From Phycisphaerales bacterium (GTDB taxonomy: Bacteria; Planctomycetota; Phycisphaerae; Phycisphaerales; UBA1924), in contig JALHOJ010000021.1 of the NCBI GenBank assembly GCA_022843045.1, positions 1 to 52,550 of the forward strand: a DNA stretch of 52,550 bases, written 5' to 3'. Below, in pieces: positions 24,715 to 32,706 of this stretch. A program made the translations under genes and the position numbers. How positions within the stretch are numbered: the first letter of the stretch is position 1; the number at the start of each line of letters is the position of its first letter. The notes beneath the pieces were generated by a model that saw nothing but the letters and a program-made list of their open reading frames with translations, was not told where the DNA came from and searched no databases.

Positions 24715-24775
24715 TGGAGCAGGACGGGCAGCGCGACATCCGATGGAGTGGCTGAGTTTGTGGATGGAGGGATGA
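24254..24775 (+). pseudogene. Displaced C-terminal part of the FAD/Fe-S oxidoreductase
   Basis: This frame continues the protein above, shifted by one base. It reads VLVAEPSCLSAIKDDW, then HGHCHQKALWG and LKVLDSGCCGMAGSFGY, the second CCG cluster-binding domain expected after the first. The homologous part begins near 24266; the first codons (MTRWS) are probably out-of-frame sequence. No ribosome binding site precedes the ATG, so independent translation is unlikely. Either the gene is inactivated or one base is wrong in the assembly. Confidence 0.8.
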
Positions 24776-24828
24776 GCGTCGGCTCGACGGAAGCAGACAC
24801 ATCCCAATCCCTCTCTCCACAAGTGGCA

Positions 24829-25392
24829 TTACTTTGCGACCTTGGCGGCGCCGCTGGCTTCGAGCAGGAACTTGGCGCGCCTCCGTCGGCCCTCCCACAG
24901 CATGTAGAACGTGTGGAGTGTGCGGGTGGTGAGGATTCCCGCGGCGAAGCCGATCGCGGCGGCGGCGGGCGGGTGCATATGGCCCTTCATGAGGACCCAT
25001 TGCAGACCGCCGGCGATGGAGTAGAGGATCGGCGCGAGGACCATGCGTTCCAACTGGACCTTGGTGGCATCCTGCATGAAGCTCAGGTCGCTGTACTCGG
25101 GATTGACGAGCTTGCCGCCGCCTCCGAACCGGGAGGGGACGTGGTTGGCGTACCAGTGCAGCAGGTAGTAGACGGCGAGGTCGGCGACGAGGTCGATGAT
25201 GAACGAAAGCGCGATATTGACGAACTTGACGTTGACCTGGAGCTGGTCTGCGATGTGGACGTCGATCTTGAGGCGGTGAATCCAGAACATCACCGCATAC
25301 ATGATGCCGATCGCCATCGCCCCCGCCGCGATGATGTTCACGTTGACGTTGACGATCCGTTTCGCGTATTGGCGGGCGATCCATGCTCTCAT
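24829..25392 (-). CDS. Hypothetical membrane protein
   Basis: 187 residues from the ATG at 25390-25392; a TTG seven codons upstream is the only longer option. Hydrophobic segments lie at about 15-37 (NVNIIAAGAMAIGIMYAVMFWI), 55-80 (IALSFIIDLVADLAVYYLLHWYANHV), 120-140 and 145-165. A charged loop between the second and third contains PSRFGGGGKLVNPEYSDL. I do not recognise the family. It is the last gene of a minus-strand run (aminotransferase, Gfo/Idh, this gene) and starts 53 bases after the Gfo/Idh stop. Confidence 0.72.
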   Translation of the reverse strand: MRAWIARQYAKRIVNVNVNIIAAGAMAIGIMYAVMFWIHRLKIDVHIADQLQVNVKFVNIALSFIIDLVADLAVYYLLHWYANHVPSRFGGGGKLVNPEYSDLSFMQDATKVQLERMVLAPILYSIAGGLQWVLMKGHMHPPAAAAIGFAAGILTTRTLHTFYMLWEGRRRRAKFLLEASGAAKVAK

Positions 25393-25444
25393 AGAAGTCA
25401 ATAAGCCAGTCAAGGCGAGGACTCAGCAATCAACGACGCAATAC

Positions 25445-26671
25445 TCACAGCTTCATCGGCTCGCCGCTCGTTATGGCTTGGGCCGCCTTGATTGCGATGA
25501 TCGACGTCTGTGCCCCCGCCTGCGCGTCGCAAGCCGGCTGCTTGTTGTTGGCAATCGCGTCCGCAAAGTCCCACAGCGCGTAGTACAGGCTCGAATTGGG
25601 CAATCCAACGCCGTCCTTCAACTTGCCTTGACTGGCCAGTTTCGTCGCGTCCGCGATCAGCGTGATCCCCTCGTCGTTGTGGAACTGCTGCCGGTTGGCA
25701 TATACCTCCCAGCCCTGCGTCGGCGCGTCCGCTTCCTTGAACATCCAGCCATGGGTCCACCCAAGCTTGATCGCCGCGTTCGTACCACGCAGCAGTTCAT
25801 ACCGGCCTTCAAAGGAGTTCGCCAGGCTCGCGTGATACGTCATCGTCACGCCACCCTCAAGCATCAGCGACATCGCGATCGTGTCATGCACCGTGCGCCC
25901 ATCGTTGTGCATCCGGATTGATCCCGACCCGAAAACCGAAACCGGCTTCCTGTCCGTGTACCAAAGAACCACGTCCAGCGCATGCACGCCCCATTCCCCC
26001 GTCAGTCCCAGGCTCGTCGCCGGATCAAGCCGCCAATTCAGTTCCTTCTCGCGGGCCGGATCGCTGCTGGGCACCCGCCACGACGTCTTCTGATACTGCT
26101 GGGCTTGGATCGAAACCAGATCACGCACGGCATCACTTCGGAAGAACGTGCGAGCCAGCTTGTACACCGGATTGCTGCGGCCTTCGAGCCCGACAGCGAA
26201 AATCTGCTTTGGCTGGGCCTTTGCGGCGGCGGCTGCGATGGCCTTGCAGTCTTCCTCCGTGTGGGCGAGGGGGGCTTCGCAATACACGTGCTTGCCCGCG
26301 GCAAGCGCGGCGAGAGCCAGGTCCTTGTGCAGGTGCGTGGGCGTTGCGATGATCACGCCCGCAATGTCGGTGCGTTTTGCAAGCAACGCCTCGAGGGACT
26401 CGAACGCTTCTGCGTCGGGCGCCTGGCGGAGCGCGCCGTTGCGGCGACTCTCAATCAGGTCGCACACCGCGACGAGTGTGGCGTTGTCGAGTTTCGCACA
26501 CTCAGCGATGATCGCCCGCCCCTGCCTGCCGCAGCCGACGAGGGCGAGTGGCAGCTTGTCGGCGGTCGAAGCGGATCGCGCGAGTAGCTCGGGGACGATG
26601 GCGATCGCGGTTAGCGCACCGGCGGCCTGAATGAAGAAGTCTCGGCGTGCGGGGTCGTGCGGGACAGTCAT
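25445..26671 (-). CDS. Gfo/Idh/MocA-family oxidoreductase with Tat-type leader
   Basis: 408 residues from the ATG at 26669-26671. The N-terminal ARRDFFIQAAGALTAIAIV is a twin-arginine type leader as found on many planctomycete members. The Rossmann domain starts with LALVGCGRQGRAIIAEC (GxGxxG near 45), then LVAVCDLIESR. GVIIATPTHLHKDLALAALA and AGKHVYCEAPLAHT carry the family E-x-P version of the usual EKP, with Ala replacing Lys, so catalysis may be altered. The C-terminal domain has GLTGEWGVHALDVVLWY. Members act on sugars or their derivatives with NAD(P); the substrate is unknown. Confidence 0.87.
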   Translation of the reverse strand: MTVPHDPARRDFFIQAAGALTAIAIVPELLARSASTADKLPLALVGCGRQGRAIIAECAKLDNATLVAVCDLIESRRNGALRQAPDAEAFESLEALLAKRTDIAGVIIATPTHLHKDLALAALAAGKHVYCEAPLAHTEEDCKAIAAAAAKAQPKQIFAVGLEGRSNPVYKLARTFFRSDAVRDLVSIQAQQYQKTSWRVPSSDPAREKELNWRLDPATSLGLTGEWGVHALDVVLWYTDRKPVSVFGSGSIRMHNDGRTVHDTIAMSLMLEGGVTMTYHASLANSFEGRYELLRGTNAAIKLGWTHGWMFKEADAPTQGWEVYANRQQFHNDEGITLIADATKLASQGKLKDGVGLPNSSLYYALWDFADAIANNKQPACDAQAGAQTSIIAIKAAQAITSGEPMKL

Positions 26672-26794
26672 GCGGGAAGGTAGGGCAGGGGAGAAAAGCA
26701 GCAAAGCGAAAACCAGCAACGCGCCGGATCAAAGGCATCCGACCCGCGCCCCGGATTTCTGTTGCTTGCCTGCCTTTCGCGCTGTGGTTATGCC

Positions 26795-28327
26795 TCAGGC
26801 GGTCACCTTCGCCAGACCGCGCTCGATGCAAGCGAAAATCTTGGGCCAGTACTCTTCCTTCATCACGGGCATGGGCGGCAGCATCCGCACGTGATACGGC
26901 CCGTGCCCGCAGTAGAACAGCACAACGCCCTCCTCAAAGCACGTCTTGCACGCCTGCATCACCTTTGCCTTGTCCCCGCCAAACGGCGTAAACCGCATCA
27001 TCCCGCCGCTGCCCCCCGCAAGTTTGTCGGCCCCTTCGCCCAGCGCGGGCACGTTCGGGAACCAGCTCGGATGCTTGGCGATCAGCGCCTGCATGTGCTG
27101 ACGGAAGAGCGCGTGGTGCTTGGCAAACATGCCGGTGGGGCCGTAGTAGTCCCCGCTCGCAAGCCGCTCGATCACCCGCGTTCCCACGCGGAAGCTCGAC
27201 CCCTCCCCGGTAAACGTCCCGGACAGGATGTTGGTCTTCGGGTTGAACTCGCTCGTCCACGCCGTCGCGCACGCCTGCGTCATCTTGCCGACGCAGAAGA
27301 CGTCCACATACTCGCCCAGGTCAAAGTGCTCATACGCGAACATCCGCTCGCCCCGCCCGAACGACTGAATCTCGTCATCCCAGATCGCGATCTGCTTGGA
27401 CTTGCAGTAGTCCATCAGCGCCTTGAAGTAATCGCGATCGCCGACGTTGAACCCCCCCTCGCCCTGGATCAACTCAAAGATGAAGCACGCGTGCCCGCCT
27501 GGGTATCGCGTGACGTACTGATCCAGGTGCCACAGGCACATGTCGATGAATCGCTTCTTGCCTTGTGCGCCCGGGCCCATCCGCTCCGCCGCCGCGGCGT
27601 CCCAGAAGGGCATGTAATCCACGTGAATCCCGTTGGGCAGTCCCTCGCGCCCCGCGTGGTTGTCGCCGATCTGAGCCATCACGAGGCTCCGCCCCATGAA
27701 GCAGTCCTTGAAGGCCAGCACGCGAGGCGTCATCGTGAAGTTCGCGAGCAGCTTCGCGGGATCGCCCACTTCCGCGTGCCGCATGAACTGGCGATGGAAG
27801 CAGACCTTCAGCGCGTTCTCATTCGCCATCGCCCCGCCCGTCGCGATGTAGCAGTGCTTCAGTCGCGACCCCTTGCTCGCGTGCTTGAGCAACGACTCGC
27901 CAAACTCATACGCCTCAAAGTTGCTCGCGAGGTTGCCGTGCTTGATGGTGTCGTCGAGCGCGCCCTCGATCGCCGCCCGCGTCAGGTCCGCATCGCTGTG
28001 CCCGAAAAAGTGCACGCCAATGCCACAGATCATGTCCCACTTCACCGAGCCATCAGCAAGCTCAACCAGCGGCCCATTCCCCAGCCCCGACCCCAGCATC
28101 GGATACAGCAGCGGCTTGCCGCGCACCGCAGAAGCCCGCGCCATGAGCGATTCGTACGACTCCTTGAGTTCACCCACAGGCCCGCGAGCATCCGTAATCA
28201 GCCTCGACTTGTTCGCCACTTCGCGCACCAGCGAGTCAATTGCAGCACGCACGGCGGGAGCCGAAGTAAGCTGCGAAGCAAGAGTGGAAACAGCGACGGG
28301 CGGATTGGCGGTGGCGGTAGACATCAC
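26795..28327 (-). CDS. Class III (PLP-dependent) aminotransferase
   Basis: 510 residues. Fold-type I, class III signatures are clear: the loop HCYIATGGAMANENALK (cofactor phosphate binding region), FELIQGEGGFNVGDRDY, IAIWDDEIQSFGRGERMFAYEHF (Asp contacting the PLP pyridine nitrogen), and VFCVGKMTQACA with the likely Schiff-base Lys348. Then TFTGEGSSFRVG near the end. Class III members use omega-amino or alpha-amino donors such as ornithine, lysine, acetylornithine or GABA; the subgroup here cannot be fixed. It is the first gene of a minus-strand run and divergent from the isoaspartyl peptidase, with a 134-base shared control region. Confidence 0.9.
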   Translation of the reverse strand: MMSTATANPPVAVSTLASQLTSAPAVRAAIDSLVREVANKSRLITDARGPVGELKESYESLMARASAVRGKPLLYPMLGSGLGNGPLVELADGSVKWDMICGIGVHFFGHSDADLTRAAIEGALDDTIKHGNLASNFEAYEFGESLLKHASKGSRLKHCYIATGGAMANENALKVCFHRQFMRHAEVGDPAKLLANFTMTPRVLAFKDCFMGRSLVMAQIGDNHAGREGLPNGIHVDYMPFWDAAAAERMGPGAQGKKRFIDMCLWHLDQYVTRYPGGHACFIFELIQGEGGFNVGDRDYFKALMDYCKSKQIAIWDDEIQSFGRGERMFAYEHFDLGEYVDVFCVGKMTQACATAWTSEFNPKTNILSGTFTGEGSSFRVGTRVIERLASGDYYGPTGMFAKHHALFRQHMQALIAKHPSWFPNVPALGEGADKLAGGSGGMMRFTPFGGDKAKVMQACKTCFEEGVVLFYCGHGPYHVRMLPPMPVMKEEYWPKIFACIERGLAKVTA

Positions 28328-28461
28328 GCAATGGTATCGGATATTCGAGGCGTAGGAACCGAGCGACGCAAGCGGCCGGCCAAGCGTCCCATCGCATTCG
28401 AACCCCGCGTGACCTCCGCCCAGTACTCACGCCCCTGGTTTCTTCTCGGTTACGCTCCCCC

Positions 28462-29487
28462 ATGCGACAACTCCCCTTCCTCCTGCTCGTCGCCTTGCTT
28501 GCAGCAGCCCTCACCGCCTGCGCCTCGAGCCCGTCTCGCCCCGCCCGCCCGTCCTTCGCCATCGCCATCCACGGCGGCGCTGGCGTCATCGACAAAGCAA
28601 CCACCACCCCCGAAGAACGCGACGCCTACCTCGCTTCCCTCCGCTCCGCCCTCGCCGCAGGCCGCGACGAACTCGCCCGGGGCGGCACCGCTATGGACGC
28701 CTGCGAAAAGGTCGTCCGCATCCTCGAAGACGATCCCAGCTTCAACGCCGGCAAAGGAGCCGTCTTCACCGAAGCCGGCACCCACGAACTCGATGCATCG
28801 ATCATGGACGGAGCCACGCTCAAGGCCGGCGCAGTCGCAGGCGTCCGCACCGTCCGCAACCCCATCTCCCTCGCTCGCCTCGTCATGGAACGAACCCGCC
28901 ACATTCTGCTCATCGCAGACGGCGCGGAGCAGTTCGCAACCGAGATGGCCGTCGAGCGCGTCGGCAACTCCTGGTTCGACACCCCCAAACGCCGCGAAGC
29001 CCTCGAAAAGGAACTCGAACAACGCCGCCGCGGCGTAACCGGCGACGACATCGCAAGGCACCAGGACTACCGAGGCACCGTCGGCGCCGTCGCTCTCGAC
29101 ACCCACGGCAACCTCGCCGCCGCCACCAGCACGGGCGGCATGACGGCCAAGAAGTGGGGCAGGGTGGGCGACTCCCCCATCATCGGCGCGGGCACCTATG
29201 CAAACAACAAGACCTGCGCCGTCTCAGGCACCGGCACGGGCGAACAGTTCATCCGCCACACCATCGCCAAGAGCATCGCCGCCGCGATCGAATACCGCGG
29301 CATGACCGCACACCAAGCCGCACACCACGCCGTGCATGGCCTGCTCGATCCAGACGACGGCGGCGTCATTGTCGTCTCCCACACCGGCGAAATCGCCATG
29401 ATCTTCAACACCATCGGCATGTACCGCGGCGCAGCAGACTCAAGCGGCCGCTTCGAAGTCGGCATCTGGGAAGAAGTGACCAAGTGA
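28462..29487 (+). CDS. Lipoprotein isoaspartyl peptidase / L-asparaginase (Ntn hydrolase)
   Basis: 341 residues. The signal peptide ends in a lipobox (LTACASS, Cys ~20), so the enzyme is predicted to be exported and lipid-anchored. The plant-type asparaginase fold follows: IAIHGGAGVID at the start, FNAGKGAVFTEAG, LDASIMDG, and the autocleavage site GTVGAVALD with Thr206 as nucleophile after processing. ATSTGGMTAKKWGRVGDSPIIGAGTYA and GTGTGEQFIRH complete the active site. It should cleave beta-aspartyl dipeptides and asparagine. The cyanophycinase two genes downstream produces beta-Asp-Arg, a natural substrate of this enzyme. Confidence 0.93.
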   Translation: MRQLPFLLLVALLAAALTACASSPSRPARPSFAIAIHGGAGVIDKATTTPEERDAYLASLRSALAAGRDELARGGTAMDACEKVVRILEDDPSFNAGKGAVFTEAGTHELDASIMDGATLKAGAVAGVRTVRNPISLARLVMERTRHILLIADGAEQFATEMAVERVGNSWFDTPKRREALEKELEQRRRGVTGDDIARHQDYRGTVGAVALDTHGNLAAATSTGGMTAKKWGRVGDSPIIGAGTYANNKTCAVSGTGTGEQFIRHTIAKSIAAAIEYRGMTAHQAAHHAVHGLLDPDDGGVIVVSHTGEIAMIFNTIGMYRGAADSSGRFEVGIWEEVTK

Positions 29488-29515
29488 CGCAACAATTCCT
29501 CGACGGAGTATCGCA

Positions 29516-30010
29516 ATGGGGCCAGGCGGTGTGATGACGATTGTGGCGGCCGTGCTGCTGATCGACTTCGTTGTCGTGTGGGCTGTGCTGTCGATGGTGC
29601 GAGATTCGTTCTTTGAACCGCTGCACAGAATGTTCCCGCCGCGAGCGATGCTCGAAGCAGCCGTCGAGAAACGCTTTCAGTCGATGAGCTCCGGGATGGT
29701 CAACATGGGCGGCTGCATGCACATCGCAGTGGACGCAGAGCACGTTCACGTAGCTCCCGCGTGGGCGGTGCGACGGCTGGGCGGCAAGGCTTTCTCGGTA
29801 CCGTTGGCGGAAGTGAGCGTGAATGACCGAGCGAAGTTGGCCAGGGCGAAGTGGGGATGGTGGCCGGTCGCGGGACGTTTCGGCACGGTTGAAGTGAGCG
29901 CGCCTGCTTGGATGTTTCGCGAAGTCTCGCGGCGGCAGGCCGAGCAGGCGGCGAAGCGTGTCGACTCAAATCACGAGCCCGAAGCGGTAAACGAGGAGCA
30001 GATCGCATGA
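29516..30010 (+). CDS. Single-span membrane protein, hypothetical
   Basis: 164 residues. One N-terminal hydrophobic helix (MTIVAAVLLIDFVVVWAVLSMV) is followed by a soluble domain with FEPLHRMFPPRAML, a Met/Gly-rich stretch (SSGMVNMGGCMHIAVDAEHVHV), and Trp-rich KWGWWPVAGRFGTVEVSAPAW. I do not recognise a domain. It sits between the isoaspartyl peptidase (28 bases before) and the cyanophycinase, which it overlaps by four bases (ATGA), so the three genes probably form one operon. A role in the same process is inferred from position only. Confidence 0.75.
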   Translation: MGPGGVMTIVAAVLLIDFVVVWAVLSMVRDSFFEPLHRMFPPRAMLEAAVEKRFQSMSSGMVNMGGCMHIAVDAEHVHVAPAWAVRRLGGKAFSVPLAEVSVNDRAKLARAKWGWWPVAGRFGTVEVSAPAWMFREVSRRQAEQAAKRVDSNHEPEAVNEEQIA

Positions 30011-30996
30011 AAACGTCGTTGGTGCTTGCCCTGTGCGTCATCGCGTTGGCCACCGGATGCCGCTCTCAACCCACGCGGCCTGACCCCGCTCCGATGGATC
30101 TTCCCGCCGCAACGCTGGTCGATCCCCTGCCGCGTGCGATGAATCTCCGCGGCGCGACATCGCGCGGCTGGCTCATGATCTGCGGCGGTGGCATCGAAGA
30201 CGACCACGAACGAATCTACCGCCACTTCTTCGCGCTCGCTGACAAGGCCGATCGATCCACCGACACAAAGTCCGCCCCGCGACCCACCCGCGTCGGCGTC
30301 GTGCCCACCGCCACCGGCGCTGACTCACGCGGCTCCGACACGCTCGAACTCCTGAAGCGATACGCGGGTGACCGCGAAGTCGTCATGGTGCCGCTCTTCA
30401 AGGAAGACATCGGCAAAGGCGACGACCAAGACATCGCCGCCCTCATCGCCAGCTGCGACGGCCTCTGGTTCGTCGGTGGCGACCAATCCCGCATCACCGC
30501 AGTCTTCCGCCCCCAAGACCGCGACACCGAGGCCTACCTCGCAACCCTCCGCGTCCTCAAGCGAGGCGGCGTCATCGCCGGCACATCCGCCGGCGCAGCC
30601 ATGATGACCAACCCCATGATCACTGGCGGCACCAGCGAAGACGCGCTCCAGCACGGCGCGACGTGGACCAACGATGTGAAAGAAGGCCAAGGCGTCGGCC
30701 TCGCCGATGGCATGGGCTATCTGACAAACGTGCTGGTCGACCAACACTTCTTGGAACGCGGGCGCCTGGGCCGCCTCCTCGTCGCGATGAAAGAAGCCGG
30801 CATGGACCGCGGCTTCGGCGTCGCCGAAGACGCAGCGCTCGTCGTCGACCTCCAAACCCGCCAAGGCTTTGCCATCAGCCCCCGCAACAATACCGATGCA
30901 AACCGCATCGGTGTCATCGAAGTCCGCCGCGAGAGCGGCCGCGCACCAAGGCCTCGCGGCAGAAACCCATGGATGCAAGATCACGAGGTCGAATGA
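30007..30996 (+). CDS. Lipoprotein cyanophycinase (peptidase S51)
   Basis: 329 residues from the ATG at 30007, chosen for the ATGA overlap and the immediate lipobox (ALATGCRS, Cys ~18). S51 features: WLMICGGGIEDDHERIYRHF near 57, GLWFVGGDQSRIT (about 154-166) and the nucleophile elbow GTSAGAAM with Ser194. A conserved His follows in LVDQHFLERGRLGRLL. Cyanophycinases cut the Asp-Arg polymer cyanophycin to beta-Asp-Arg dipeptides. The export signal suggests that it acts outside the cytoplasm, as known for extracellular cyanophycinases of Pseudomonas-type bacteria. Other S51 peptidases exist, but the pairing with an isoaspartyl peptidase supports this reading. Confidence 0.88.
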   Translation: MKTSLVLALCVIALATGCRSQPTRPDPAPMDLPAATLVDPLPRAMNLRGATSRGWLMICGGGIEDDHERIYRHFFALADKADRSTDTKSAPRPTRVGVVPTATGADSRGSDTLELLKRYAGDREVVMVPLFKEDIGKGDDQDIAALIASCDGLWFVGGDQSRITAVFRPQDRDTEAYLATLRVLKRGGVIAGTSAGAAMMTNPMITGGTSEDALQHGATWTNDVKEGQGVGLADGMGYLTNVLVDQHFLERGRLGRLLVAMKEAGMDRGFGVAEDAALVVDLQTRQGFAISPRNNTDANRIGVIEVRRESGRAPRPRGRNPWMQDHEVE

Positions 30997-31324
30997 CACC
31001 GAGCGAGATTGCCTCCCGCGCGCACTGCTCGCGACGGCGAAGCCGTCAAGCTCAATAGCCGTGGGTCGTCGCGAAGCGACACCCACGGAACAAACGTCCG
31101 CGCACCTTCGCACCACGAAGTGGTGCAAGTAACTTGAAGTCCAACCTTCACCACCGCGTGATCTCGTTCAAATTCAAAGCACGTCGCATCCAAGGACGCC
31201 GCAGTCGCCGCAGTTCACCACGAAGCGATTCAGCCGCATCGCTATGGAAAACCACGCGTGCGAGCCACTCAAGCCTATTGCCTGCGACCCGGTCCCAAGA
31301 GAGTCTACCAGTGTCGGATGAGCT
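30997..31324. other. 328-base gap with a hairpin cluster
   Basis: Between the convergent cyanophycinase and UVR-motif genes there is no credible gene. The first half holds three close hairpins with GAA loops (31033-31126). A fragment CACCACGAAGCGATTC near 31217-31232 repeats part of that pattern. No T-tract follows any of the stems, so they are not ordinary intrinsic terminators. Confidence 0.5.
31033..31126. repeat. Cluster of three GAA-loop hairpins
   Basis: Hairpin 1: GACGGC/GCCGTC at 31033-31047. Hairpin 2: 31061-31086, a stem of 11 pairs with one bulged G. Hairpin 3: GCACCAC/GTGGTGC at 31110-31126. Each closes the same GAA triloop although the stem sequences differ. Conserved loop with compensating stem changes is what repetitive extragenic palindromes show. 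Confidence 0.6.
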
Positions 31325-32236
31325 TCACACCCCATCCTTCAACTGCTTGAGTTCATCCCGCAGAATCGCCGCGAGCTCATAATTCTCCGTATCAATCGCC
31401 CGCTGCAGCCGCTGCCGCAACTCATCTTTCTGACTGATCGGCAGCTTCGGCACCAGCGCCTCCTTCATGCTGCGCAGCATCCGAACTTCCTCACTCGCTT
31501 CAAACGCCTTGGGCCGCCCCGTGTGCTCATAGTGCCGCTTGATCGAGTCCATCGCCTCGTCCAGCGCAAGCACCCCCGCCTTCAGTTCATTGTCCTTGAT
31601 CGCCTGACTCGCCAGCGCCCGCGCCCGCACCATGATGATGTACGCGCGGAACTGCTCCAGAACCATGCGGTCGGATTCCTCCTGGGCATACTTGGCGCAC
31701 AGGTCCAGCACACGCAGATTCCGCGTCGTGTCCCGAATCACGCGATCAAATTCCTCCAGCGCCAGGCACGCGACATACCGCTGATAAAACTGCGCCGCCT
31801 CCTCTCGCAGTGCCCGGCAGTCCTCGGGCGTCAGCTTGAAGTCCGCTTCCGCACTGGCCCGAGCCTCCTCGCGCTGCTCGTCGTGCCCCTCATCCGAAGA
31901 CTCGGACTCATCGCCCTCAGGCGGCGGGGGAGGCGAACTCTTGCGGGCGTTCTTGCCCTTGCGAGGCTCCGGGCTCGCCGGCTTGCTGGACTCCTTCGAT
32001 TCATCCCGCACTTCGTCAATCTCACCATCAAGCCGCGCCTCGAAGTACTCCAGCAGCGAGTGAAACCCAAAGGGCAACTCCCCATCCGGCCGCCCCTCGG
32101 CGTTCATTTGCAGCAACCCCAAGTCAACCCGCACCTGAACCTTCTCCGCCCCCGCGGAGTCCGTAATCAGTCGGGCGTTGACCTGCCCGGGTTGGTAAGG
32201 CCAGTCCTTCAGCAGTGGGGTGATGTCGCGCTTCAT
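31325..32236 (-). CDS. UvrB/UvrC (UVR) motif protein of unknown function
   Basis: 303 residues. The N-terminal ~75 residues are a conserved-looking domain (DITPLLKDWPYQPGQVNARLI, LPFGFHSLLEYFEARL). Next comes a charged, disordered linker (~80-130) rich in Ser, Pro, Asp and Glu. A long helical region (~135-260) follows, then a C-terminal UVR motif (about 271-300: LRQRLQRAIDTENYELAAIL). The UVR motif mediates UvrB-UvrC contact and also occurs in McsA/ClpC-type proteins. None of the UvrB or UvrC catalytic domains is present. I recall similar proteins in planctomycetes only as UVR-motif proteins. It is divergent from the sigma factor gene. Confidence 0.8.
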   Translation of the reverse strand: MKRDITPLLKDWPYQPGQVNARLITDSAGAEKVQVRVDLGLLQMNAEGRPDGELPFGFHSLLEYFEARLDGEIDEVRDESKESSKPASPEPRKGKNARKSSPPPPPEGDESESSDEGHDEQREEARASAEADFKLTPEDCRALREEAAQFYQRYVACLALEEFDRVIRDTTRNLRVLDLCAKYAQEESDRMVLEQFRAYIIMVRARALASQAIKDNELKAGVLALDEAMDSIKRHYEHTGRPKAFEASEEVRMLRSMKEALVPKLPISQKDELRQRLQRAIDTENYELAAILRDELKQLKDGV

Positions 32237-32510
32237 GCTGATGGAATGCTACCCGGACGTTTGCGGTTCGCTTTTCAGATTCCGCCACCGCGCAGAAACC
32301 AGCGGCATTCTCGGACGGTGTTCGGGCCGATGCGAAACTTGGGCAACCTGCAACTCCCGATAAGCCGCGATTCGGAAATCGGATACGAAAAATGACCGCA
32401 AAAACCGCGTCATTTGAGGCGAAGGCGGCCTCCGAACCGCTTCTGTCACGTAGGGTGGTTGAACAATTTGGAGGGTCTAGCAGAAATTTGCGGAAGTTTC
32501 CTTGCATGTT

Positions 32511-32526
32511 GTGCGCCATGGCGCAC
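32511..32526. promoter_or_regulatory. 16-bp perfect palindrome, candidate operator
   Basis: GTGCGCCATGGCGCAC reads the same on both strands. It ends nine bases before an extended -10 element and would cover the -35 region, a usual place for a repressor site. The gene controlled would be the primary-type sigma factor. Confidence 0.45.
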
Positions 32527-32534
32527 TTTGTAGC

Positions 32535-32543
32535 TGGTAGGAT
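32535..32543 (+). promoter_or_regulatory. Candidate extended -10 promoter of the sigma factor gene
   Basis: TGGTAGGAT fits TGnTATAAT except for two G substitutions in the hexamer. There is no -35 match 17 bases upstream, where the palindrome lies. Transcription would start near 32550, giving a leader of about 155 bases. Confidence 0.3.
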
Positions 32544-32706
32544 GCGCGAGAGAAACGCCCTGATGGGCGGCATCCTGCCAGTCGATGAAACCCCAGGCCG
32601 GGGCGCAACGGATAGGAACGGACGACCGAGGTCTCTTCCCTAGCCCGATTGCGTTTGGTCCGAGGTTTGCGGTGAGAGACGGCGCTATTCCGCCAGCGCT
32701 GGAAGG

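Larger units (their letters stand above)
32237..32706. other. 470-base divergent control region upstream of the sigma factor
   Basis: No gene is evident. It holds a 16-base perfect palindrome at 32511-32526, a candidate extended -10 at 32535-32543, and a small hairpin CGCCC/GGGCG at 32556-32569. A frame from the ATG at 32542 to 32643 would encode 33 residues, but nothing supports it beyond being open. Confidence 0.5.

Noticed and set aside
26762..29038. 758-codon plus-strand frame opposite the aminotransferase, running into the asparaginase region
   Set aside because: Basic, low-complexity composition; it crosses two real genes on different strands.
32542..32643. 33-codon ORF in the sigma factor leader
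   Set aside because: No ribosome binding site and no recognisable composition; likely chance.
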